Part shown: one piece after another, positions 52,756 to 63,636 of the stretch
Layout: every line of letters starts with the position of its first letter
Numbering within the stretch: the first letter of the stretch is position 1
DNA from: Metellina segmentata
Taxonomy: Eukaryota; Arthropoda; Arachnida; Araneae; Tetragnathidae
NCBI GenBank assembly: GCA_947359465.1
Contig: OX375883.1
Span: 20,299,828-20,363,827, forward strand
DNA: 64,000 bases
Direction: 5' to 3'
The notes under the pieces: generated by a model
Database searches by the model: none
The model's input: the letters and a program-made list of their open reading frames with translations, nothing else
Told to the model about the DNA's origin: nothing
Program-made: the position numbers and the translations under genes

Positions 52756-52870
52756 AGGTATTTTAATCGTCACAATGCAGCAATACAACGGGTATTGGAA
52801 AGATCGAGTTTCGAACTCGCAAATCTCGAGTTGCTAATTCGCTACTCTTCCAACCAGGCTACGACGGCCC
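52756..52870 (-). mobile_element. SINE reduced to tail plus head
   Basis: The plus strand shows the tail 'attttaatcgtcacaatgca' and 'gcaatacaacgggtattgga', then directly the head 'gatcgagtttcgaactcgca' and 'gctactcttccaaccaggct'. The whole 180-base body is missing, giving a B-headed mini-SINE of about 115 bp that retains both internal promoter boxes. Confidence 0.75.
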
Positions 52871-54349
52871 TGATACTTTTATAGGTAATAATAATTAAAA
52901 AGAACACAAAATGTTGAAAAAATTTGAAGTGTATAATTAAAACGAATTTTTTCTCAATATGTTTTGGCAATTTTCTGATTTTATTTCTTAAAGGCACTTG
53001 CAAAACAATTTAAACCTGTATGTATCAAGTACTTTTTTATCTGTTTTTCGAAATGATTCAATATGGTAGACGCTTCATCAAATTGCACTTTTACTCAACT
53101 CGATGTTTATAGAGACATCCAACTAAATTATGAATGTAATGGAAAATCTGAAATAGTTGGTAGAAATTGAATCTCGACTTTTATGATGGAGTCTTGAAGA
53201 TAAAAGAAACCCTTTTTCAGTAACTTAGTTTATTGGATAAAAACTAATAATACTCATTGCTCTCAAATGTAGCATTGCAAAGAAGTGCGAAATTTCAAGA
53301 CGTATATTTTTTATCCAAATTGCAAATTTATTCCTCAAGTAAAGCTGCAATATAAAAAAGAATTTTTTTACTGTTTACATGTGAATTCGAACCTGGTTTT
53401 AAAATGAAATGAATTATTTGATAAAAACCTGTTTCTGTCAGCAAAGCAGTGCTCAGCGAAATGTAGTCAACTAGGCAAATATTTCACAATTTGATGGATT
53501 TTAATTATTTGATGTTCATATGTTTCATTTCCATGTTTAAAGAAATTTATACGCATTCCTCTTTTGTGCATAAGTTATGTGATTTTGAGTGCAAGATTTT
53601 GAAAAATTATTGCACTGTAAACTTATTAAGTGAGCAGTTAACTGGATGGCACTTAAATTATTTTGAAATTGTCAGGGAAAAGTTTTTTTAATTATGTGAG
53701 CAAAAAGTGGCTAAACATAAACAAATTGCTCTGTTATAAATACAAATGCAAACTTGTATTTCTTCTCAAAGAATTCATGTCATTAAATCTATTGTTTCAT
53801 ACACAAACAAACATGAAAAATATTTAAAAGACATTTTGCGCAAATTACAATACATTTCAATGCGTTTTTGTGATTTTTTTTTCTTTCCAAAAGAGTTTAT
53901 CACTTAAGAATTGAGCTTTAATGATTATTATTACTTGTTCTAATTTACAGTTGAAACAATTTCTATTAAAAAATATTGTTTTTCTGGGACGATATATTTT
54001 TTCTTCGCATAACTTTACAAGCTTTCTTGACATTGACCAGGAACGCATCTCAACTTTAATTTCCATTCACTTGTTGATTTGAGGAAATATCCGTTTTTAG
54101 TTATTATCCAACCCATCCAACATACTTTGCGCCATGAAACCCAGCCATCCATTTCTTCCCGCGCGCGCGCGGTCATCAACCCAGCCTCGATTTATAGACA
54201 GAGAATCTTAAAAAGGCGGGAAACGAGAGGGAAAATGCGTCGTCCTTCCAAAAAAAAGGATTGCCTTTATTGGCAGTTTATGGCAAAGGCAAAATGGATC
54301 AAAATACTGCATAGTCGCCAAAAACGCTGTTCTTATTACGTCAAACCTT
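52871..54349. other. AT-rich intergenic sequence
   Basis: No recognised gene or repeat. Frames of 66 and 69 residues (53491-53691, 53857-54066) lack motifs. Confidence 0.4.
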
Positions 54350-54425
54350 CAGGCATGCGCAGTATTAAGAGCCAGACAGTGCAGAGTAAGGAGTTCTTAC
54401 TCCGTTGAGACGTTCGTCAAATTCG
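54350..54425 (-). repeat. Segment related to 44250-44335 in inverse orientation
   Basis: The reverse complement reads 'gacgaacgtctcaacggagt', 'aagaactccttactc' and 'ctgcgcatgcc'. The plus strand at 44250-44335 reads 'cacgagcgcctcaatggagt', 'aagaactccagac' and 'gcaatgcgcatgagc'. It is a short dispersed repeat of unknown type. Confidence 0.45.
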
Positions 54426-54868
54426 CAACGTTTCAGTTTCTAATTCGTTACTCTTATCCGGGTTTGAAGGGTGAGACCTCGTCATCTGACCATTGTACAA
54501 AATTACGTGTAATTGTCCTGGATTCTCTCTCGTCATCTCACCGTGGTTCATATGACGCGGTGTTGTCCTCATATCTTTCCCTTTGGGAATTGATCCCGAA
54601 CAGTCGTCAGTAGCCCGTTACGTTGCTCTAGTACGATGCTAATTTAAAACTAGTGAATTACCTGATCATCAATGGCCCGTTCTTTTGCACACGTTAATTA
54701 AAATTACCTTACCACAAAATTGTTAGCGTCATCTGACCTTGTTTCAAAATTACGACGTGTTGTCCTCGGTTCTTTCCCTTAAGGGAATGATCCCATAGAG
54801 GAGAATGATCCCGGACCGTCGTCAATAGCCCGTTGTGTTGCTCTGGTACGACGTTAACTAACTAAATT
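54426..54868 (+). mobile_element. Rearranged SINE fragments
   Basis: Repeated pieces of the 3' body occur in the same orientation: 'gagacctcgtcatctgacca' (54473), 'tcgtcatctcaccgtggttc' (54531), 'tcccgaacagtcgtcagtag' (54594), then 'gcgtcatctgaccttgtttc' (54727) and 'tcccggaccgtcgtcaatag' (54810), each ending near 'gtacgacgttaac'. A weak B head may precede at 54430-54460. At least two insertions or an internal duplication are needed to explain them. Confidence 0.6.
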
Positions 54869-54879
54869 AGCATTACCAA

Positions 54880-56650
54880 AATTGTTAGATTTGACAAGGC
54901 TAAACTTGATCGTAACCGTAGGTTGTACAGGCTGGTTCATTACTTTCATCTGCCGCCCAAACAACTATAAAAATCATTAATAATTGGTGTAACCAATGGA
55001 AAATAACCATCAGCTTAAACAAATGCAACATTATCAATTTTTCCCAGAATAAAAATTCCCAGAAATGCAACATAAAAATAAATAACACTATCATTCCAGA
55101 AGTAAACAAACTAAAATACTTGGGCCTAACTTTGACAAGAACCTGACCTGGAACAACCACTTTCAATACCTACAATCCAAATCTTCTCGTACCTTAAATG
55201 CTTTCAAATTCATTGCGTCTAAGAGATGGGGTGCTTGCACCAAACATCTTTTACAAATAGGCAATACTACTATCCGCAGCCAATTAGATTTTGGAGCTCC
55301 CATTCTCAGTACAGCTTCAACCTCTCATTACAAAAAAAATCAACCCCATTTTCAACTCCATGCTCAGAATCGCAACTGGCTTACCGAAATACACTCCTAT
55401 CGAAATTCTACACTCCGAGACTCAAGCTTCATCTCTCCAACAACGACACAACTTACTAAAAACTACCTTCTACATAAAACATATTAGCCTGAGAGAATGG
55501 TCTCCAATTTACGATCTTTTTTACAACCCTCCCTCTATTATTTACGCTTCTTGGACCAATAAAAAAAAACAATATCTGCAAGTATGATTAATTGCTTTGA
55601 TGATCTCTGCATTACAAAAAGTGACATTATTCCTTGGTGCCCACCCACTTCTAATTTTAATTACAAAATTTTTCTTCAAAACTTCCTCTTCCAAAATAAA
55701 AATCTTCCTGATAATATACTGCAAACCTCTTTTGAAAACTTCAAACAATCTTTTCCAAACCACATTATAATAGGGACAGATGGGTCAAAAACAAATTCTA
55801 ATAGCTCACTTGGAATTGTCATTCCTAAATTATTTGTAGAAAGAAGCTACACCGTAAATAACCTAAACTCAATTTTCACAATAGAAGCTATGGCAATTTT
55901 CAAAGCAATACAAGACTAGGTTGAAAAAAACCAAATATCATAGTAATAAGTGAAAGTTACAGCGTTCTATCCAGCCTAAAAAACATTAACAAAAACTCAA
56001 ACTGCATTATACTACAACTTCATAAAATTCTAAGCAAAAAAAGCCAATACAACAACATCATACTAGTGTGGACCCCTGGACATAAGGGTATTATAATCAA
56101 CGAAAAAGCAGATCAGGCAGCAAAGAAGGCTGAACTTTTCAACATTGCAGAAGGTGTTTCACCTGAAGACATCATAAAACATTATAAAAAAGACAACCAT
56201 AATAAAATATGTGTGTAACCTATGGAAAAGCTACCATAGAAACTATAACTACCCACATATCAATCCTACAAATCTATGGTTCGAAAAAATCTCTCTAAAC
56301 AGAAATGATGAAACCCTTATTCAGAACTTTCAAACAAATACCCTGATGACAAATTCCATTAAAAACAAAATTAACCTTACAGACACTCCTAATTGCCTCA
56401 GATGTCACACCTACGAAGATTTGGAACATATTCTTTTCCACTGTCCAACTTTCCAAAAAGGTCGAAATAACCTAATTCAAACTCTCTCCGCTTTGAAAAT
56501 CCCACACTCTTTATATGATATTTTTTCAAATTTCTCACTGACTATTTGTAATGCCATATGCTTATTTTTAAACTCTAATCCTCGTTTCTAAATCTTTTTC
56601 ATTCTTGAAGTATCATTTTTTCTTCTAGAGGCACAAGGCAAAGCAGTCAA
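54880..56650 (+). pseudogene. Non-LTR retrotransposon 3' half (RT end, RNase H, zinc knuckle)
   Basis: The plus strand reads INNWCNQWKITISLNKCNII and KLKYLGLTL near 54975-55130 (RT thumb region). PIFNSMLRIATGLPKYTPIE (55350) follows, then IIGTDGSKTNSNSSLGIVIP (RNase H first Asp, 55770) and IFTIEAMAIFKAIQD (Glu, 55880). ILVWTPGHKGIIINEKADQA (RNase H end, near 56060) comes next. Finally CLRCHTYEDLEHILFHCPTF is a CCHC-type C-terminal knuckle at 56395-56455. Frames change three or four times and contain stops, so the copy is dead but not very old. The end lies near 56690, with 'agcagcatcatcattcatc' resembling a short simple-repeat tail. The 5' part with endonuclease and most of RT is absent. Confidence 0.85.
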
Positions 56651-56870
56651 GCCTCAAAAAACCTGCTCTTTCACCAAAGAAAGAGCAGCATCATCATTCA
56701 TCTGCCGCTGTAATGAACCCTGATGATCTGATTGGTCCACGTGACATATGACAGTAGATTTTACAAGCGGGGTCTCCATCCGCTTTAGTAGATTTTAGCG
56801 ATATCACTAATTTTTCGACATTCTAGTTCTGTCGCCAATTAAATAAGCAACCGTTGTAAAGTAGAGTCGC

Positions 56871-57000
56871 ATAGGGATGGGCAAATCGATTCTTTTGAAA
56901 GATTCGATTCTTTTGAATCGACTCAGTTGAAAGATTCGATTCTTTTGAATCGACTCAGTTGAAAGATTCGTTCAAAAGAGTCGTTCATCGGAAACAACTC
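56871..57000 (+). repeat. 32-bp tandem repeat near a hAT-like end
   Basis: 'gaaagattcgattcttttga' with 'atcgactcagtt' starts at 56897, 56929 and (partly) 56961, an exact 32-base period. Just before it, 'tagggatgggcaaatcgatt' resembles the terminal sequence of certain hAT elements. A similar 28-bp array lies reversed at 60052-60190. Confidence 0.7.
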
Positions 57001-57298
57001 ACTTGGACTTCCGGTACAAGCAGCGCTACCTGGTGTTGAACTGTCGTACTATCTCGGGTTTTCTCCGAATTCATTTCTTGGAAAGGGGGGGGGGAGCGTT
57101 TGTAAAACTTGTTTCGTGGGTTTTTTTTCTTTCTGAGAAGCACCTATTACTCGACTTGGTGTGGTGTTTTCGTCGCGCTTTCTTTGTTGATCCTATGTAT
57201 TTATAGACAAATCCTATAGTACTGTTGTCATTCTACTGATGCGTCTGTGAAATTCTCACAAATTTTAGAAAAGATTACACGATTTATATTATAGCCGT

Positions 57299-57748
57299 AA
57301 ACTTTCTAACCTCTAGCTTACAGGATCCGAGTTCTATTTTTTAGTCTTGCATTAGAAATTAATTACTCATGGCTTTATTCACATATAGAAATAAAGCCTC
57401 TAATCTATGAAATATTCATTATTTCTAAAATATACATTCTTCTCTCTCTCTCTCTCTCTCTCATTTTATAATTAATCTCAGAAATGAAAAAAATAATAAT
57501 AAACTGAATTAAACACATTAAAAAAAAACTTTACCTCAATTATTCAAGATTTTTATCATGTTTAACTCAGTTTATTATAGTGTTCATTTCTGAGATTAAT
57601 TTTAAAATGAAGAATATGTTTTTTACTTTAAAAAATAATGAACATTTTTTTTTTACATCAGAAGCTTTGTTTTTATATGTGAATCAAGCTATAAGAAATT
57701 AATTTCTTTTGCCAGAACTCGGATTCCGTAAGCTAGTTTAGAAAGCGT
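57299..57748. repeat. 450-bp imperfect palindrome
   Basis: The arms 57299-57524 and 57549-57748 are reverse complements with scattered mismatches and a few indels around a 24-base centre. Shared words include 'ctagcttac', 'atccgagttct', 'agaaattaatt', 'ttcacatat', 'attaatctcagaaatga' and 'ctga(a/g)ttaaaca'. The left arm holds a (TC)n run (57434-57462) that the right arm lacks. Confidence 0.82.
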
Positions 57749-58025
57749 GCAATACTTTCAAAGTGGAAAGAATAAAAAAAAATGTTAAAAAATAAATTTC
57801 ACTCATAAAATACAGCAGTAGTTAATAGGCTCAAACTTTTCGTGCTATAAACTACACTTGTTCAGTCGAATTCATACAGTATAAAAAATTCGCCAAGTAC
57901 AGGAAAGACCATTCAATTCGTACAAATTTTTACTTTACATGATAAAGAGCACGAAATTAGAGGGTGTATACTTAATTTTAAAAAACCGGTACAATTTTTC
58001 TGTTTTTATTGTTAATAAGTAATGG

Positions 58026-58347
58026 AACCGGTATAGCGGTTAAAATGTAAGCCTCAAGATCGGAAGGTTCCTGGTTCGAATCCGGGTCCGGGCATGGATG
58101 TTTGTATGCGTATGGTTAAAGGCGGTTGGTGCACCTTAAATCTGTCGTGACCGAAAGTCCTCACGTTGCGTTGGTATGGGAGTTTGGAGAGTGGGGAATT
58201 ACCATCAATAAGTACTGGTAATTTTAATTTACGTCGTACTAGAGCAACACAACGGGCTACTGACGACGGTCCTAGATCAATCTCCTAAGGGAAAGATTCG
58301 AGGACACCACCACGTAATTTTGAACGAGGCAACACCTGAGTTGGCAC
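58026..58347. mobile_element. Two half SINEs joined head to head in inverse orientation
   Basis: 58026-58196 is the 5' half of an A-type SINE in plus orientation ('aaccggtatagcggttaaaa' to 'gagtggggaa'). 58217-58347 is the 3' half in minus orientation ('ggtaattttaatttacgtcg' to 'cacctgagttggcaca'). A 20-base link without SINE sequence lies between them. Both halves break near the same body position ('gtggggtgccagctcaggtg'). Confidence 0.82.
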
Positions 58348-58395
58348 ATTAAGTAGAAAATAATATTAAAAGTAGTAAATAAATTATTTCAAAAC

Positions 58396-58694
58396 AGGTA
58401 GGTAGTTGAATTAACTCCCCATTAGAGCAACACAACGAGATTTCAACTGTTCGGGATCAATTCCGAAGAGAAAGATCCGAGGACACCTCGTCGTTTTGAT
58501 CCACGGTCAGATAAGGCTGGTCAGATCCCTCTTTGCAAACTTCCACACCATGCCAACGAAGGAAATTTGAAGCCACGACAGAATTAACAGGCACCAGCCC
58601 ACACGTACACAACGGTATTTTGTTGAATCGAGTATCGAACTCACAACCCTCTGGTTGTCAATCCGATACTCCTCCTACCGGGTTATTAAGGCCC
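58396..58694 (-). mobile_element. SINE, B-type head
   Basis: Plus-strand text runs from the tail 'aggtaggtagttgaattaac' through 'gttcgggatcaattccgaag' and 'gcaccagcccacacgtacac' to the head 'gagtatcgaactcacaaccc' and 'cctaccgggttattaaggcc'. It is older than the A copies. Confidence 0.78.
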
Positions 58695-60051
58695 CATCTA
58701 AAAATACAATTGCTGTTATTCTTATTCTTAAACATTTTTTATTTCGAGAAGATAATATATTCATTTCTGGAAATTAAAGAATAGTTTTCATAATTGCAGT
58801 TCATTTAATGCATTAAAAGTACTGCCCGATTTTAAATTCGTAAAATATGAAGAAATTCCTAAAAGGAAATATAAAGAATAAAATCAAAGCAAGAAAAATG
58901 AAATGAAAGTTCTTTAACTCGAACCTAATCAAGAGTTGACTCCCTAATATCCTCGAAATAGCCTATTGGGTTGCTCTACTACCGAAGCGACCTTAATTCA
59001 ACCTTTTAACATTTTAAAAGTCTTACCTAAGATTTGTTAGATTGGTCTAATTTCCTCGTCCGTCACCAACCCATTGTGTTGCTATAGTGAGACGCAAATT
59101 CAATAACATCCTTGTTCGTCCTCGATAAAATAATAATAATAAATAACGATAAAATAAAAAACAGCAGTAAGCACTTTAAATGTATGTTAAATATGTAACT
59201 TTGAAATCGATTCTGTTTGTTTTCAAGATTGAACATTCAGGTTTCATACCTTTCCCAACTTCAATTTAGCGCACGTTATAACTTTACTCTCAAGGTTTTT
59301 CGAGATACATTTGTTGTATGCTTGAGATAGACCACATGATATAGCATGGTAATATATTTCTATTAAATAGTATTAGAAATTTATATCCATCTGTATTAAT
59401 TTCAAATTAAAGGTTACATGCTGATTTATATAATGACTTTCTTCTTTGTCAGTGAAGTAGATTGAAGTTGTTTTCTTATAAGTAAACTACTAATTATCAT
59501 TGCAACGAAGTCTATCTAACATAATAAAAAATCTAACATCTCATATAAAATCTCACAAGAATGAGTGATTTTTTGATGATTCATACGAACGAAAACAATT
59601 TCAAACTAGTAAATAAATGTCCTCAAAATATAATTGCGTAAAATGTAATTTGATTGCTTTAAAAAATAAAACGGTGTAAAATACAGAAATGCTTACAATA
59701 ACGAAATTTTTCTAGGAAAATGAATAAAATGTTGAAAGAAAATTTTCGTCGTCAATTTTCATCAAAACTACTTCAAATAAATTCAAAATAATTAGTCAAA
59801 TTTCTTTTTAAAAATATTAAATTAAAAGATATTTGACGAACTCAAGTTTGTGTTTATTAAAAACAATATTTGTTTCCGAAAAGAAAAATTCATTTCTGGA
59901 AATAGTAGTGGTACCTAATTTTAAAATCCATATTTTGTGAAGAAATTGTAAAAGAAATACAAAAGAAAAAAATCAATGTAAAAAAATAAATAAATGAAAG
60001 ACTTTCATCTTATTACAAACCAAACCAATAAACTCTCAATGTTCCGTAACT
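58695..60051. other. AT-rich interior between the two short-repeat clusters
   Basis: No recognised gene. Small SINE-body scraps occur near 58960-58990 and 59060-59100 ('cccattgtgttgctatagtg'). It could be the interior of the element suggested by the inverted clusters at 56897 and 60052. Confidence 0.35.
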
Positions 60052-60190
60052 CAAAGAGTCGAAACCCAAAAGAGTCGTTCAAAGAGTCGAAATCCAGAAG
60101 AGTCGTTCAAAGAGCCGAAACCCAAAAAGAGTCGAAACCCAGAAGAGTCGTTGAAAGAGCCGAATCAGTAAAAGAGCCAAATCCCAAAGA
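60052..60190 (+). repeat. 28-bp tandem repeat, inverse in sense to 56897-56990
   Basis: 'caaagagtcgaaacccaaaa' with 'gagtcgtt' begins at 60052, 60080 and 60108, an exact 28-base period, followed by degenerate units to about 60190. The motif 'gagtcgttcaaagagtcg' echoes 'gattcgttcaaaagagtcg' of the left cluster. A 76-residue Lys/Arg/Glu-rich frame across it is a repeat artefact. Confidence 0.75.
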
Positions 60191-62494
60191 GACACAAGAT
60201 TCTGCGGTCAGTGTGCCCGAATGAGCAAAGTCTGCTCTGATTGGCTGGAATTAAAAATGTGAGTTTCTGTTATTTTTAGAAAGCGTTAATAACTGTTACA
60301 TTATGTCTTAAAAAACTGTTATAAAATATCTGTTCCTAAAAACAGTTTGTCTGATTGAATTTATTGGCGCCATCTATGAGAAAAACAATGAGTAGCATGT
60401 GTTTTGAAGAGTTTCTTTTATTAAGTCTGAACATATTTAGAAAAAATTTCTGTCGATCCATTTATCAGTTTAAAAAAAACTAGATATTACTCTTAATTTT
60501 GTGGTTTGGTATAAGTTTTTTAGATTACAGGCATGAGAGAAAATGCTGAACTCTTAATATATATGCCAGGGATGGGGACTTTTTTGTATAAAAAGCCACA
60601 TCGATCTTTCGAACCACTACTTACTAAGTAAAATGTATTAATTTACATTATTTTAATGATAATATTACCCTCTACTTTTGATATCAGCACAAATGAACAT
60701 AACAAATAACTTTCTAAGTTATTGAAATTAAAATTTATTATACATACACTCTGTATATTATTCATTAATTTAAAAAACCTATCTTATTTAAAAAAATTCT
60801 AATATTAGTTAACTTATGAGATTTTGAGGTTTTTTTTTTTGTTAGACAATAATTGAAAATTAGGCACCAGTTTTTATTTAAGCTTCAATATATTTCCAAT
60901 GCACCTGAGACGAAGTCAGAATTCGCTTCGGCAGAAGACATCACTAGTTTATTTTAATAAAATAATAAAGTAACAATCGCGCGGAAATCGCAACTGTTGC
61001 ATTTTTGAGAAGTATTATTTTCTGTCACTGATTGTAGTCACCACAAAGTTACTGCCTACATAAAATTAAATAAGCTGTTCTTTTATCATTATGGGGAATT
61101 TTTTTTATTACATATTTAAAAATTTACAAATTAGGTTTTACACATCGAAAAGGAGGACACTTTTCGAGGGAGGAACTTCTAAAAAGGACTGTCCTCCCTA
61201 GAGGAGGATGGTTGATCACTTTATAGTAAATATATTCAAAATATAAAGCCACCTCTCAGACAAAGCAATTGTGTTTCGATAAAAGTATATTGGGAAATTA
61301 AAGAATAATTTGAATTGCATGTTTGTGAAGTTGCTCTTTCATAAGACTGGTCTGGTGTCACTGTGGTTTTTTTTAAAGAACAATTACAAGAAACCTAAGA
61401 AAGATTGGTGACAATGAATTAATTTTGTTAAATAAAACTATTTGCATATATTAATGGAAATTATTTCATTTTTCTATAAAAAATACAATACAGATTGAAA
61501 AAATCACAATATTTTTCTTTTGTGGAAATAAATGAAACAGCTTCCAACCTGGAAGCATTTTCAAACTTCGACATATCAAAACTGAATTTCACATCTTCCT
61601 ATTGACCCAACAAAGCAAAAAAGATATGAAAACAGTACTTAGATAAACTGTTTCCACTCACCCCATTCCTCAGGATGAATGAAAATTACAAATTCTTAGA
61701 TTTTATGTATAAAATGATTAGATAGGGCCCAAAACTAATTACACGTTTAAAAAGTAAGACCCAAGACCCAGAGCATTTATATATTTTTAAAAACCGTTGT
61801 AGTTTTTCATCTCAAGTTTCTATTCCTTTATATAGTACTTCAATGTAATCAAAACCAATGCAACAGCACTGAACACTCAGTTTGGCTTTCCCTTTTATCA
61901 TAATGGTAGTTTCTGCTTATCTTCATTCTTACTGTTGATATTAATCTAGTAACTTATTTTATTTAAATTTATCATGGCTGTTGAATTTTGTTGGTACTTC
62001 TAGTTAAAACACAACTAAATATCTGTTTGGGATTTAGTGCGCTCTTAATGATGTCACTCTTACGCCCATAATTAAAATATCAAATTCTTCTACTGCTTAT
62101 TACTGAAAAACTAATAATGTACTGTGATGCTTTTATTGAGTTTTCATTCAATTATTTATTCATGTTTACACATTTATAATAATTTTGACATAATACTTCA
62201 TACAATGCTATTTTTTTTTACTGAAAATACGTATTTATCAAGATAATTTTCCCTTTTATTAAAACAAACAGGAATAATGCAACTTGTATTTATTCATTTC
62301 AGCTTCATATATTTTCCCCTTCAGAATGGATATCTGTACCAAAAAATACTCATAATTTATACCCTTTCAAAAGAGGTCATCAAATACAAATATCATTTAG
62401 TAGTTCAACAATACAGCAACAACCTAAAAAGAAAAACATTTTCAAAATTCAGGAATATATTCATAAATTCAAATAAGAAAAATATTTTTTCATG
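60191..62494. other. AT-rich intergenic sequence
   Basis: No gene recognised. 'cagggatggggacttttttg' at 60569 resembles a hAT terminus without a found partner. Around 61150-61205, 'aggaggacacttttcgaggg' and 'gtcctccctagaggagga' give a local inverted repeat. Confidence 0.4.
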
Positions 62495-62800
62495 CAAACA
62501 TCTCCATGCCATAAGACTTCGGCTTTGTTTCATTAGTTAGCCAATTACCATCTCCCATTTACACAATTCAACCAAAATCTCCATGCAACAAGGCTTTTGC
62601 TTTGATTAGAGATCAGTTAAGCTAACTTACTACCTCTCATTTACATGATTTGATCAAAGCAGAAACCTTATAGGCAAGAAAAAAAATATTTCAGGCAAAC
62701 ATCTCCATGTCACAAGGCTTCAGCTTTGATTCATTAGTTAGCCAATTACCATCTCCCATTTACACAATTCGACCAAAGCAGAAACCTTATAGGCAAGGTG
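62495..62800. repeat. Three-unit tandem repeat (about 80-120 bp units)
   Basis: Units begin near 62495, 62577 and 62696. Each has 'atctccatg(c/t)', 'aaggctt', 'gctttgatt', 'ttagttagccaattacca' or a variant, 'ctcatttacac' and 'aattcgacca'. Units two and three add 'aagcagaaaccttataggca'. Unit one lacks the last part. It lies about 840 bases downstream of the minus-strand terminal exon at the window edge and could be part of that gene's 3' UTR. Confidence 0.75.
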
Positions 62801-63636
62801 TGTTATTTTCATGGAATATTTCACAAACTCAAAGAAACAATTATTACAATCATTAGTTAAGATTTAATCACTGAGCTTACATACAATAGTGTTAAATTTT
62901 ACTATTTACCATGTACATCAATCAAACATATATTCTCAGAAATAGTTATATGTATGTAACACATATGCAAAACACTAGGTTGATTTTTTTTTTAGTTCAA
63001 CACAACAAACAATGCAATCTTTAAAATATTGAACATTTAAACAAGGAAATTCCTATAGAACAACATGCTCAATGAGTGCATATTTTAAGACAATCTGGTC
63101 TCAGCATTTTCCTTCATCTTTAGCATTAACATCCAAATAAGTGAGACAAAAATCTCTTCAATCAAGTAGATGACTGTTTACATTACCATTTTGAATTCAA
63201 ACAAATTTAGAGCAGTTTATCTTTATCTTGCTCTGAACATGCAAATAAGCATACTTACCTAATACTCTTTTCATACTTACCTTTTCAAAACAAAACTTTA
63301 ATAAATACTGTCAACTAGAGAAGCAGATGTACTTCATAGCATAGCAAATAGAACACTTTAGGACTTAAGAATGTAAGTAGTTATAAAGCTTCTCTTTCAA
63401 TTAGGTTTAAATTCCTTGTGGCCATGATCATTGGTTGAATTAAGCCTAATTTTTTCCATTTTACTAAAAATATATTCACATTTCTTTACCATAATATGGG
63501 CTAATTTGATCAAGAGACCAATGTAATACATTCTTCATTTCCAATAAATGGCTCAAATAACACTACTTTAATATTTTTATGCAAAAGCCTTGCAAGATAA
63601 GATGCACCAATCTAGAGATGCATGTAGATTTCTCTC
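62801..63636. other. Probable 3' flank of the edge gene
   Basis: AT-rich, no ORF. If the frame at 63637-64000 is a last exon, its 3' UTR would extend leftward into this stretch. Confidence 0.3.

Noticed and set aside
59994..60224. Lys/Glu/Arg-rich 76-residue protein
   Set aside because: It is the translation of a 28-bp tandem repeat.
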